Both the position numbers and the translations under genes were made by a program. From Crambe crambe (lineage: Eukaryota > Porifera > Demospongiae > Poecilosclerida > Crambeidae), in assembly GCA_963924555.1 (NCBI GenBank), contig OZ004597.1, positions 6,211,904-6,275,903 of the forward strand: a DNA stretch of 64,000 bases, given 5' to 3'. How positions within the stretch are numbered: the first letter of the stretch is position 1; each line of letters begins with the position of its first letter. The notes under the pieces were generated by a model, which was not told the DNA's origin, searched no databases, and worked only from the letters and a program-made list of their open reading frames with translations. This document shows, in pieces, positions 9,945 through 20,004 of this stretch.

Positions 9945-12900
9945 ATGACTGGAGATGTGACCAATATAGATGGTTTCATTAGTGTAACTGCAGATGGAAC
10001 TAGTAGGCGGCATGCTTACTCCATGATTGATGACCATGCATATACTACACTAGTTCACTATCATCATACATCAGTGATTGACTTCCCTCATGGGAATTCA
10101 AAAAGGGATGAAAAGATGCATGTGCGGACATGCCCGTCAGTGCTGAAAGCGATTTCGAATGTCGATGTTCCAAGTAATGTCTACAAAAAGGAAATAGCAA
10201 AGAATGATTGTTTACCAGAACACCAACCAGTACTTAAGCCGAAGAATGTCAAACAAATTTCCAATGTACAGGCAAAAAATAGGCAAAAGTATCGCCTTAC
10301 TCATGATGCTTTATATAATATCCATGAGCTTGCTTTCGACTTGGATGGTTTAATAGCAAAAATTATTACTCGTCCAGATTTAATTGTTGTTTGTGGTTCG
10401 ACTTTGATGGTTGCTGAACTAGAAAAGGTTCTACGAATGTCCTTGTCATATGACACTACATTCAAACTTGGAGACTTTTTATCTGTCACTATTACTGTTT
10501 CGCCATACTGCATTTTTGCAATCCCAAGCTGTCCATGAAGAATTTATGAGGCATGTAAGTGAAAGAAATTCCTATTGTAACTGATGATGAGGCCGGAATT
10601 TGCAATGCAATTGACCTCTATCTCAGATGTTGGAATCTGAAAGAGTTAAAAAATTTGGAAAGTAAATGGAGTCGCCCATTTTTTTGACTATTACAGATCA
10701 GAGATACATCCACAGGTCGGTGCATTATTTATAGTGTTATTATACATAGCTATAATTATAATAGTTATACTTTTTGTTATAGGTGACTTCAAGCCTCGGC
10801 CGGTGGATCCTGCAAGATTTAGGTGTTTATAATCCCTTTAGTGGTGTGACAACAAATCAATCCGAGTCTTTTAATGCTGTTTAAAAAAGACTTCGAGAGA
10901 AGTCCCTCTTGATGCTATTGTTTTATCACTGCATCATTTGCAATCATTTCATCTCAATGAGATTCAGAGGGGTTTTGCTGGTATTGGTACCTATGCACTC
11001 GTACCAGAATTGAGTAAAGCTCAGTGGTCTGTTGATTAATCCCAACTTTTCGACTTGATGAAATTGGACAAGTCTAATTATCAAGAAAGTGCTAGTATAC
11101 ATGAGGACACTAATCTCTTCTGCACACAGCATTCTCGTGCAAGGTATCTTAGCTAAGCTTTATTTCCAAGTTATTATTATTTCATAGAAGCATTTTAGAG
11201 GAGGGAAAGAAAGATTGCCCATAATTCTGCAATGGGAGTTTGCACAGTTGTTGGAACAAAGGGTAACAGATTTTTTATTCCGAGTGTTTCGTCTGAGTTG
11301 AGTGAGATTAATCCGGCCATGAGACTGCTTTTCTTCTCATTTGAATGTGATAACATTGGCCATTGGATGGGCAAGTACAGGACACTTTAGGAAAAATTTT
11401 CACAGCATGTGCTGGAAGAAAAACACAGGCTGATAATTTGGAGATTACAAATGCCTAATTGTAGGTCTAATAATGTACTGCAGTTTGAGAATACATTAGT
11501 CATTCTTTCTTAAAGGTTGAAACATCTACACAACCACCTGAACCGGTCTCACCTTCAAATGAAGATTCAGAAGCAATTCCACCAACAACTAATGAACCTA
11601 CTGCTAATATTTTAGCTAATTTAGATGTAAGCTAAAAATAATAATAATAATAATTATTATTTCTTTAAACAGGTAATAGAGAATTTGTTACTCGACTCTT
11701 CCTTGTAGCGGCTCTATTCTACTGGAGCATCCTTTCTGGCCCATAGAGGTGAAGATGACGAGGACATCTTTGATATGGAGGTAAGTGTATGTATAGTTTA
11801 GCTTTAGAATAATTATATGGCCTTTGTGTTGCTATAAGCATCTACAATGTATACTATTTTTGCCTGTCTCTCCATGTATTTCCTTATACCTGCATATATA
11901 CGGTGGCTGCAGCAAGAATGTTGATGTTCAATTGTGGCTTGATAGAAAACTGCCACCATTAGCAAGTGTGAACAATGAAAATTCTGTCATTATAGATGAA
12001 AATTTGATGTTAAGATGTTTAAGGAAAGCACCATACCAGAAAGCAATCCTCCAATCAGTTTTGTTGAAACCAATGAGTTGCTTGAATACTGGAGCAGGTA
12101 AGCCCAGAAAAAAGACATCTCTGACTGCTCTAATTTTTATATATAGGAAGCAGAAAAAGGAGATTCAGTTAGTATCAAAGTTTGGCAAACTCGACTCGAT
12201 GCTGATGTGATGGATGAACTCTGTATTTGGATTCATGAGATGTGTGAAAGATTTCACCAAGAAGGAAGACCATTTTTGATTCGATCGGAAATGTAGTGGT
12301 AGATCTAACAGGTAAGCATGCACTGATCTTTGCATGTGTTCTGTATTATTTATATTGTTCCAGCTATCCAAGATGAAATTACACCAGATTCGGAAACAGA
12401 ATTTTGGGTAAAGGATCTGGGCCTTCTGCTATGATGACATTCTATTTGGAAAAGCTCCGAGTGCTGATATTATTAACGTCTCTCATACAGTCCTCTCTCG
12501 ACAGTTCCCAGAAGTTAGCGGATTACAGAGAATATTTTTCAATGCTCACCCGTCTTTCCACTGTGCTACCAATGGTGTGCAAATTCATTATACTAATGAA
12601 TACCATTGCTCTGCTTCAAAGAAATGTTGTGCTCGAATTTTTGATAGTAAATGGAAAGGAAGGCCTTCGATTCAGACAGAGATTCGGGTAGCTCAGATAT
12701 ATGGTGGAAAACGTGATGCTCTACTTGTGGATTTGATCCTGTAGCAGTGTCCTATGACCGGTCGACATTTAATTTCATGTTTGGAGAAGAAAAGGTTTCA
12801 ACCATTTCCAAAGATCCAAGGAACTGTCAACATCAATGCAAGAGAGTTTATAACCATAAAGTTTTATTATTCCTGTCGATTGCCAGAAAAATATGATCGT

Positions 12901-12981
12901 AACAGTCATGGTGGAGTAATGGTACCACTACTACTGTGTAGGGATGAAGAGTTCAAAGCAGACATCACATTGGGTGTGTAA
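9945..12981 (+). pseudogene. decayed Mutator-like transposon with C48-peptidase-like and PHD-like pieces
   Basis: A long relic read in three shifting frames. The first ORF (9945-10538, 197 aa) reaches S-Y-D-T-T-F-K-L-G-D-F (D170), the first catalytic Asp region of MULE-type DDE transposases. After a frameshift, KEIPIVTDDEAGI (about 10560-10600) gives the second Asp region. LGRWILQDLGVYNPFSG then TNQSESFNAV (10798-10882) gives the third, acidic region. A frame-shifted LDAIVLSLHHLQSF helix follows. From about 12370 pieces resemble a C48-like peptidase (FPEVSGLQ, GVQIHYTNEYHC), without an intact catalytic His-Trp. Then YYSCRLPEKYD (12865-12895) resembles the start of a PHD-like finger. Intron-like GT-AG breaks remain (e.g. 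12097-12144). At least five frameshifts or stops make it a dead copy. Confidence 0.6.
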
Positions 12982-13054
12982 CTCTCGTCAATCCAAAAGA
13001 CAGAAAACTGTGTAGCTAGTTGGTTATTATCGCTCTATTATTATTCTCAAACAT

Positions 13055-13370
13055 TCCATCCCACAAGTCCGGTCCAGTCCACATTTTATAGTTGCATGGG
13101 TCTATGGACCAGTCCATAAGTCCAGTCAGAGTTTATACGTTATATATAATATTATTCTCCTGAATCTATAGTTGAGACCCCACCCTCACAAAAATTAATG
13201 GGATCAAGGCCATGCATGGTCCACGAGTCCAGTCCGGTCCGTATTTTAGAATATTGGATCCGTGGACCAGTCCATAAGTCCAGTCCGGTCCATGGGTCCA
13301 AATTCCGGGACATTCTACAGGGTCTGACTAAAACACGGACCGGACCGGACCACCGGACCACGATAAACTT
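13055..13370. repeat. GGTCCAGTCC / GGACTGGACC degenerate repeat
   Basis: Words such as AGTCCGGTCCAGTCC, TGGACCAGTCCATAAGTCC and GGACCGGACCGGACC recur about a dozen times in both orientations. A second small cluster of the same word (TGGACTGGACTACTGGACTG) lies at 35850-35885. It is a quasi-palindromic, GGACC-rich low-complexity sequence abutting the 5' end of the deleted LINE copy. Confidence 0.75.
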
Positions 13371-13690
13371 TTGCGCACGAAGTCAAAAATGCGCATGCGC
13401 GCTTGATTGCAAAGATCTGCCGGCCCTGGACTTTCCAAAGAGGTACCAAGGCAATACAGTCACTATTCAAAGAAATGATCAGACCTGTGTTTTGGCAGCA
13501 TCCCATGCAGCCTATGCGATCAGTTGTCTACTACCCTATGTGAATGAACACATCCAAGGACAAAAGATGACCAAGGAAGATATTGAAAAGACCCTTCCTG
13601 GACCTTGCACCTATCATTACACTGTTTTCCACCACACCCACCTGACGGGAGCAGTTTTCTCATTTTTATTTCACTCCTACCTGCTTGTGC
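13348..13690 (+). mobile_element. internally deleted LINE copy (5' end joined to 3' end)
   Basis: 13348-13414 is a perfect 67-base inverted match to 19898-19964, the 5' extremity of the full-length LINE on the other strand. From 13415 the sequence jumps to LINE 3' sequence: CCCTGGACTTTCC, AAAGAGGTACCAAGG, GGCAGCATCCCATGCAGCC and AGACCCTTCCTGGACCTTGC match the minus strand between about 15150 and 14885. The roughly 4.7-kb interior, including the whole ORF, is missing. Both termini survive, so this is not ordinary 5' truncation. The NRF1-type palindrome GCGCATGCGC is retained at 13391-13400. Confidence 0.75.
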
Positions 13691-13720
13691 CCCTGCAGCT
13701 AATTCAAACTTGAATTGTTT

Positions 13721-14740
13721 GGAATTGCCACAGGCCAGGTGGGGCTGACAAAATCACAGACCATGGACCACTAATAAAGTTGCTTCCGTAACACTTAGCC
13801 TACATAGCTAGCTACAGTTCACACTTGCTGAACTAGTTAATATTATTATTAAATCAAAATCTTGCAATTTCTAATTGCATCTGTTTCCTTTTCAAATGAA
13901 TATCATTCTGTATGAGATAAAATTAATGAGACCATAACAATAGTTATCTGAGTATATGGTTATTAAATCAACCCACCTGAGAGAAGGTGAATGGCCAGTT
14001 TAGAGCCTGGTAGCGTGCATACTTATAGCTAGAGCTTGTACTATTATAGTAACACTTACTAAGCACAAAAATACTCCACAATCATGGCCATGTTTGAAAA
14101 ATAAAAGTATAGTTCCATAATAGCTATAGCTATAGCTATACTGGCTAATGGCAACACACTGTACTGATCTCCATGCATACAACTAGCTAGCTTAACTCAC
14201 TTTAGCAGAAAACAATCTCCATTTTGAGCTAGGATGTTTAGTCATGATATATTTAATATTTGCTGTGGACATAAATATTATCCTCTAGTGGTATAGACAG
14301 AGTAGCTATATAGCTACTTGACTTACTGCACATTTTGTAAGCATTTCATGTTATCACCCAATAATGAATCATTAACTGATCTCATAGCTACTTCTCAAAA
14401 TCGAGAGTCCAATGACACCACAAAAATATTGGTATGATAAATTTCTTGTACTGTGCTATATTCAACCTATAATTATTATCACAATTATTAGCCTATAAGT
14501 TTTAAGTTACCTATCTTATCAATTACTTTAATCCAAGATTCAACTTCAAGTAGGAGCTTGTATAAAAAAAGTTGACACACAGTAGACACTATTTTCAAGT
14601 TTCTTATTGCATTCTTCCGTAATCAAAAATAAGTAGAAGTCTACGATCTGAGCAAACCATATTAGCTATAATTATGGCTACTGCATTATAGACTTGTTAT
14701 AATTATGTTGCAGCACACATTATATACGTACCCTATCATT
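13721..14740. other. AT-rich intergenic, no gene
   Basis: Only simple AT-rich sequence and TAGCTATAGCTA-type words (14120-14145). Nothing coding was recognised. Confidence 0.5.
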
Positions 14741-14749
14741 CACTTAGTG

Positions 14750-14835
14750 ATCTACCCTAGACTCTGAAGGTCCAGGAAGGGTCTTTTTGATATCTTCCTT
14801 GGTCAAGTACTCAGGAGTCACGTGCAAGGTGGGAA
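14750..14835 (-). mobile_element. extra LINE 3'-end fragment with swapped blocks
   Basis: On the minus strand this has ACCAAGGAAGATATC, AAAGACCCTTCCTGGACC and then TCTAGGG(T)AGATCACTAAGTGAATGA. The same blocks occur in the neighbouring LINE 3' end (14940-15040), but in the opposite order. It may be a permuted tandem unit of the 3' UTR or a separate insertion. Confidence 0.5.
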
Positions 14836-15461
14836 TAAATTTCTATTATAATTTATTTATTGAAATTATTATTATCATAATGTTGATAAAATGAGAAAAC
14901 TGCCCCCGTCAGGTGGGTGTGGTGGAAAACAGTGCAATGATAGGTGCAAGGTCCAGGAAGGGTCTTTTCGATATCTTCCTTGGTTGGCTTGGATGTGTTC
15001 ATTCACATAGTGATCTTCCCTAGACTCTGGAATTGACTGATCGCATAGGCTGCATGGGATGCTGCCAAACATGGGTCTGGTCATTTCTTTGAATAGTGAC
15101 TGTATTACCTTGGTACCTCTTTGGCCAAAGTCCAGGGCTGTGTCCCAGATCAATCTTTGAAAGTTCAAAGTTCATTATCACTGACTGACCCAATAGGATA
15201 TGCAGTATAGTATACAACAAAAAAAGTATAATGTCACTGAAGGGATGACATCTTGAGAGCGGCAAAAACTGAGATATGAAGACCTCAGACCAGCAGTATT
15301 AAACGACCACTACCCTGGAACTGTGTTAAGCTCCATTGGCCACTCTTCTTTGACAAAATTCAACAAAACAAAATTTCATTGTAAAGCCCGCAAGGGATAC
15401 ATACAGAGAGAACATAATATGAAATAACCAGGCTTATGATGTGACATGATACAATAACTTG

Positions 15462-18400
15462 CTATAGAGTTGTGTGCAATATTGTTCTAAGTGATAGTGC
15501 CTTTTCAAAGGTTTCCTCGCAAGGAGTTGTGAGAAGGTGCAGCAGGTGCTTGAGTTCGCAGCCGAGGTGAACCTTGGTGATGTGGTCCGCAGGAAGGTTG
15601 CTCCTGCCGTACTTGTGCCCGCACACAGGACAGGCAAAGTCATCTGTGAACACTGGGATGGTGATAACGCGAAGGACTGTGGCAATTGCCCTGGCGCCTC
15701 GAATACCTTGCTCCCTGGCCTCATCCCATAGTCTCATCCAACTAATATCACGGGAGAGAGCAGCAAGGTTCTCACGTGAAGACACTAGGGACCAAATGTA
15801 GTCACGATCAGCAGCCTGGAGTTTGCCTTTAACTGCTCTCAGGGTGAGATGATTTTCAAAATTCTCTTCTTGCTGCAAAATAACTTCTGTCAGATTGGTC
15901 TTATAAACCTGCTCCAGGAACTTGCACTGCTGAATCACTAGTGGCTCAGAATCTTTCTCCCTCAGACAGTTGAATACCTCCACACTGATGGACACCTTTT
16001 TGGGGTGTAGGAGACGCCAGAGGAAACTGATCTTGCGGTGAAGGATACGAAGTCTCATAGTAGGCCACTGGAGTGCAACTAGTGGGATGAGATTGGAGTG
16101 ATGTTTTGGAAGGTTTAGGATTTTCTTGCCGAGTTCACCTTGGAACTGATCCAGCGATGAGATCATTGGCTCTGTTAAAATCCAGTTTTCTGAGCCATAC
16201 AGACAGACAGGTAAGACACAGACCTCGAATAGTTCACTGGACGAGAGCGGGTTCTGCTCACCATAAGCTATGCCATTAGCTCGGTGGGCGAAGAAGGCTT
16301 GTCGTGCCTTAGCAATGTTGTGATTAATTGACTCTGTTGGAGAGAGGTCATGTGACCACTTTACACCCAGACAGGTAGAAGAACTCGCAGATGCAATGGT
16401 TGTCTCACCTATGGACATAGTACTTGGCTGAGGTCTACGTATGGAGAACTCTTGAAGCTCCAGTTTATCTTCATTCAGTCGGAGGCCATTATCAACTGTG
16501 AACTGCCTTACAATAGAGGCTTGTTGTTCCAAGATATCTAAGTTTGGAGCCACGCCTCTCAGATCGTCTGCATGGCCAAGGGAGCCCAGATAGTGACCAT
16601 GGATCGAGACTCCCAATCCTGTAGATTCTAGCTCCTCAAGGAGAGAGTCTATCACAAGTAAAAATAATAGCGGAGACAAGACTGACCCCTGCTTCACACC
16701 ACGCCCAAGGTGGAATGCCTCGGAGTAATTCAACCCAAGACAGACACTGGCTGTGGCATCGTCGTAGAAGGCCCCAATGATCCTCCATGCCTTACCATTG
16801 ATACCAGCTCTGTACAAATGATTGAGCAATACGTTGTGCTCAATGGAATCGAACGCCTTTTCCAGATCGTAGAAGCATTGGAAGACTGTTGCACCACCAT
16901 CAATGTAGCTTCTTATCACCTCCTGTACCACCTCTGTTGCATCATTGCAGGACAGGCCAGCCTGGTATGCCGTCTGGGTGTGGTGTGGGATTCCTTTCTC
17001 TTCAAGTATGGGTTGAATCCTCAATAGTAGTACTCGTTCAAATAGTTTTCCGATCACGGATGAAAGTGAAATGCCCCTATAGTTCTTCGTCAGGAGTGGG
17101 TCTCTGCCCTTACCCTTGTAGATAGGGATAATGATCGTGTCCTTGAAGCTGGGAGGTATTCCTTCCAGACGTATAATCTCATTGAAGATCTTTTTCAGCC
17201 ACAACTCCAGGTAGTCACCTCCATAGATAACATGTTCAGACAAGATTCTATCAGGACCGCATGCCTTTCCTTTCTTCATCGATCTGATACAACCTTGAAT
17301 CTCTTCAATGGTGACATCACAATCGAGAATCAAGTCTTCATTGTCAAAGGATGCACGCCTGTAGGATGAAATAACTGATCGCAGGTTCGTGAGGGTTAGA
17401 GATCCAGATGCCTTGGATGTACTGAGGTGTTTGAAATGATTGACCCATGCATTCATAACCTCATCTTTATCTGTGAGGATGTTTCCATTTACATTTACCT
17501 TTAATCCTTGAGTAGTGCCAGTCCTGGGCAGTTTGAATCTCCTGCTGTCCTTTTCCCGGAATTTGTCATCCAGCTTTTCACTTTTGAGTCGGTCCCGTCT
17601 TGCACGTAATGTGTTTAGTCTCTTCTGTACTTCCTTTTTAGCAGCCTTCCAGTTCTCCCATAGTTTGCCTTCGCGTGGTCTGCCTGCTTGTTGCCAGACT
17701 CCCCATGCAGCCTTACTTGCATTACAAAGTTCTCGCAAGTGATCATCCTTGAAGTAATCTTTTCTACTCCTTTTCCCTTGTTTTACTTTCGGTAAGAGGT
17801 TGTCCGCAGCCAGGATGATCGATTTGCTGACATGACAGATTTCGTCATCAAGTTTCGTCACAGTATCATTTGTGGCGTCCAATAGGGGTATCACTATGTC
17901 CTTGATCGCTGCCTCATAATCAGATAGCTTCCCAGTTTCAATTGATTTCTTCCAATCAATCTTCGGATTCTGCTCTGAACGAGGATTAGGATGTGAGGTG
18001 AGTGACATTGAGACAGTAAGTGCCAGGTGGTCCGACACATTCAACGGGTGCTCAGCCAGACAGTCAGCCCCTACCAGGAACTCGGCAGCCAGGGGATTAG
18101 TAATGATATAGTCAATAGTAGTGAAGTGATTCCCTGAGTGAAAAGTATAGTCAGGACCCATGGAAGATTGGGAATGTGAGGCAACAAAGAGGGAGTTACG
18201 ATCAATAAACTGCTTGAGCAATAGTCCCCTCTGGTTTGGAGTACCAGAACCTCTGGGACCAGCTAGAGTACCCAGATGAGCGTTGAAGTCACCCCCAATA
18301 ACAAGGGCATGTTCAGCACAGTCAAAGCCACATACTAGCTCCTCCAGGTCCTCAAGGCATTGTACAAACTCTGCCTGATCGTGGTCAGCAGATGGGAAAT

Positions 18401-19694
18401 AAACATTAACTATGACAAGTGATTTTAGGGTATTATGCTTCACTGATATATCAATACAGCAAATGCGATCCGAAGTGGTGGACTTACTAGAGTTAGTGAT
18501 ATCAAGTGATTTTCTCCAAAGGATGGCCACACCACCACACCCTCGATTGAGATCAGACACCTCCGTTAGCCTGTGGTCTGCCTTGCCTAAGGCCACGAAC
18601 TCTGACAGGTAAGATGATAGCTTGTGTAGTTCGTATGGCCAAAGCCAGTGTTCCTGGATCAAGATCACATCCGCAGTTCGTGACAGAACCTTCAGGTAGG
18701 GCTCACTCGTACCCATTCCCCTACAATTCCAGGTGGCCATAGCAATAGAGCTTTCACATGTTTGCTTTTGATGAGCGTTCCGACTGATCTTGTTGTTTGC
18801 AATAAAATTTTTGTTATTCTTCCAGAGGCGAATTCTGACTTTGCTACAATCATTTGACAGGGCCTTCCAGAGGAAAGACCTATCAATCTTCACCTTGTAG
18901 CCACTAGATAAGGGGAAAGTTTGTAGTATGGGACATCCCAAGATCTCCTCTAATTCAGTGTCGTCTGATAGTACATATGAGACCCTGACATAAAGGTGAC
19001 AATGGTTGATATGTGTGTGGTTCGTTCTCCTAGCAATGCTGCGAAGTTCCCTTCTCAAGTGGCTCACTTCATTTTCCAATCTTTCTATCCTCACATCACT
19101 CTCATCATTCCCTTGATTTCTCTGCATTGGGAAAGCTGATGTCACATCCTGGGAGTCTGAGGATGGGAGATGGATAGACTCACTTCGGCCATCAGCATGG
19201 GTTTGGCTGTCCCTTTGTGGCGGGGTTGGGGGTGGATGGGATTGGTTATGGTTTGGCACAGGCAACTGACCAGGACTCAGTGCGGGTAGAGTAGGTAGGA
19301 TTAGTGATACTGTGGCAAGGTTACAGCTCAGTTGATCTTCAAGGTACTCAGCACTTCTCTTGCCACTTTTGTACATAACACGCTTGACATTCCGATTTGA
19401 GGAGATGCAGTCTGCAAGGTACCAGACATCTTCTGCTAGCTTCTCCAATAGAGGGCGTAAACTAGTACCTTTCCGTGTGACCAGTTGGGCTCGCTTGTCA
19501 GATAGACCAGCTGCTTGCGTAGCCCTAAAAAGATCGTTACGTATCATCAGCAGCTCCTGATCATTCAAGTTCCTTGCTTTGCAGTCAGCAATAAATTCTT
19601 TCCTGTTGAGATTAGAATTTAACTTGTAGGTTGAGTAGAGGCCCCTTAGGAAAGTTGTTACTTCCTGGTGAGCACATCCTTCTGTGGTAGGCAT
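15462..19694 (-). CDS. LINE polyprotein: N-terminal domain, AP-like endonuclease, reverse transcriptase, C2H2 tail
   Basis: 1410 residues, intact. Residues 1-315 form an ORF1-like region with a Pro-rich linker (about 140-165) and a short coiled-coil (R202-R223). The endonuclease spans about 318-560: TWNCRGMG, catalytic E348 (QEHW), GGDFNAHLG with D469/N471, IDYI (D528) and SDH (554-556). Reverse transcriptase spans about 850-1130: IIIPIYKGKGRD, NYRGISL, FYDLEKAFD (D943), GVKQGSVLSP and the active-site box H-A-D-D (1041-1044). A His replaces the usual Tyr or Phe there. The C-terminus has one C-x2-C-x12-H-x4-H finger (C1355, C1358, H1371, H1376), probably nucleic-acid binding. It would nick target DNA and reverse-transcribe the element RNA. 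The fused ORF1-like domain and intact frame suggest recent activity. The clade (CR1/L2/Jockey-like) was not assigned. Confidence 0.9.
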   Translation of the reverse strand: MPTTEGCAHQEVTTFLRGLYSTYKLNSNLNRKEFIADCKARNLNDQELLMIRNDLFRATQAAGLSDKRAQLVTRKGTSLRPLLEKLAEDVWYLADCISSNRNVKRVMYKSGKRSAEYLEDQLSCNLATVSLILPTLPALSPGQLPVPNHNQSHPPPTPPQRDSQTHADGRSESIHLPSSDSQDVTSAFPMQRNQGNDESDVRIERLENEVSHLRRELRSIARRTNHTHINHCHLYVRVSYVLSDDTELEEILGCPILQTFPLSSGYKVKIDRSFLWKALSNDCSKVRIRLWKNNKNFIANNKISRNAHQKQTCESSIAMATWNCRGMGTSEPYLKVLSRTADVILIQEHWLWPYELHKLSSYLSEFVALGKADHRLTEVSDLNRGCGGVAILWRKSLDITNSSKSTTSDRICCIDISVKHNTLKSLVIVNVYFPSADHDQAEFVQCLEDLEELVCGFDCAEHALVIGGDFNAHLGTLAGPRGSGTPNQRGLLLKQFIDRNSLFVASHSQSSMGPDYTFHSGNHFTTIDYIITNPLAAEFLVGADCLAEHPLNVSDHLALTVSMSLTSHPNPRSEQNPKIDWKKSIETGKLSDYEAAIKDIVIPLLDATNDTVTKLDDEICHVSKSIILAADNLLPKVKQGKRSRKDYFKDDHLRELCNASKAAWGVWQQAGRPREGKLWENWKAAKKEVQKRLNTLRARRDRLKSEKLDDKFREKDSRRFKLPRTGTTQGLKVNVNGNILTDKDEVMNAWVNHFKHLSTSKASGSLTLTNLRSVISSYRRASFDNEDLILDCDVTIEEIQGCIRSMKKGKACGPDRILSEHVIYGGDYLELWLKKIFNEIIRLEGIPPSFKDTIIIPIYKGKGRDPLLTKNYRGISLSSVIGKLFERVLLLRIQPILEEKGIPHHTQTAYQAGLSCNDATEVVQEVIRSYIDGGATVFQCFYDLEKAFDSIEHNVLLNHLYRAGINGKAWRIIGAFYDDATASVCLGLNYSEAFHLGRGVKQGSVLSPLLFLLVIDSLLEELESTGLGVSIHGHYLGSLGHADDLRGVAPNLDILEQQASIVRQFTVDNGLRLNEDKLELQEFSIRRPQPSTMSIGETTIASASSSTCLGVKWSHDLSPTESINHNIAKARQAFFAHRANGIAYGEQNPLSSSELFEVCVLPVCLYGSENWILTEPMISSLDQFQGELGKKILNLPKHHSNLIPLVALQWPTMRLRILHRKISFLWRLLHPKKVSISVEVFNCLREKDSEPLVIQQCKFLEQVYKTNLTEVILQQEENFENHLTLRAVKGKLQAADRDYIWSLVSSRENLAALSRDISWMRLWDEAREQGIRGARAIATVLRVITIPVFTDDFACPVCGHKYGRSNLPADHITKVHLGCELKHLLHLLTTPCEETFEKALSLRTILHTTL

Positions 19695-19897
19695 CGAAAA
19701 ATTTTCGCTCCTACTGATTCTATGGGCATTAATTGGAGAGGCACCTGCTATGACTCACACTCTTGATAAGCACGTCCTGCTGACAAACCAGAGAGACACT
19801 AAGAGCACTAATGTGAGAAGCAAGCCTGGTTTCGTAACTAGGATATTCTCGATCCTAGCGAGGGAGTTGAGCGGAGAGACAGCCCACCGCTATGTTA

Positions 19898-19964
19898 CTT
19901 TGCAATCAAGCGCGCATGCGCATTTTTGACTTCGTGCGCAAAAGTTTATCGTGGTCCGGTGGTC
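19898..19964. promoter_or_regulatory. LINE 5' end with NRF1-type palindrome, shared boundary with zinc-finger gene
   Basis: Contains GCGCGCATGCGCA, a near-perfect NRF1 site and itself palindromic, so it could drive transcription both into the LINE (minus) and towards the zinc-finger ATG at 20005 (plus). The 67-base block is duplicated at 13348-13414. Bidirectional use is inference. Confidence 0.4.
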
Positions 19965-20004
19965 GGCGCGGCGTTAGCTACTATGTCAAATTTCCTGACG
20001 TGTC

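Larger units (their letters stand above)
14880..19964 (-). mobile_element. probably full-length non-LTR retrotransposon (LINE), APE class
   Basis: The element reads from its 5' end at 19964 to an AT-rich 3' end with AATAAATAAATT-like sequence near 14850-14880, about 5.1 kb. The 5' boundary is set by the perfect match of 19898-19964 to the deleted sister copy at 13348, where similarity begins abruptly. The 5' UTR contains the NRF1-type palindrome GCGCATGCGC (about 19912-19922). One ORF spans 15462-19694 without stop or frameshift. The 3' UTR repeats a short C-x2-C/H-containing reading frame, a possible duplicate of the ORF's terminal zinc finger. Target-site duplications were not resolved. The 5' end lies 40 bases from the ATG of a zinc-finger gene on the opposite strand. 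Confidence 0.8.

Noticed and set aside
13198-13713. 171-aa ORF running through GGACC repeats into LINE sequence
   Set aside because: It joins a low-complexity repeat and the deleted LINE copy, with no domain.
16710-18612. Plus-strand ORFs of 60-105 aa inside the LINE
   Set aside because: Antisense shadows of the 1410-aa LINE ORF.
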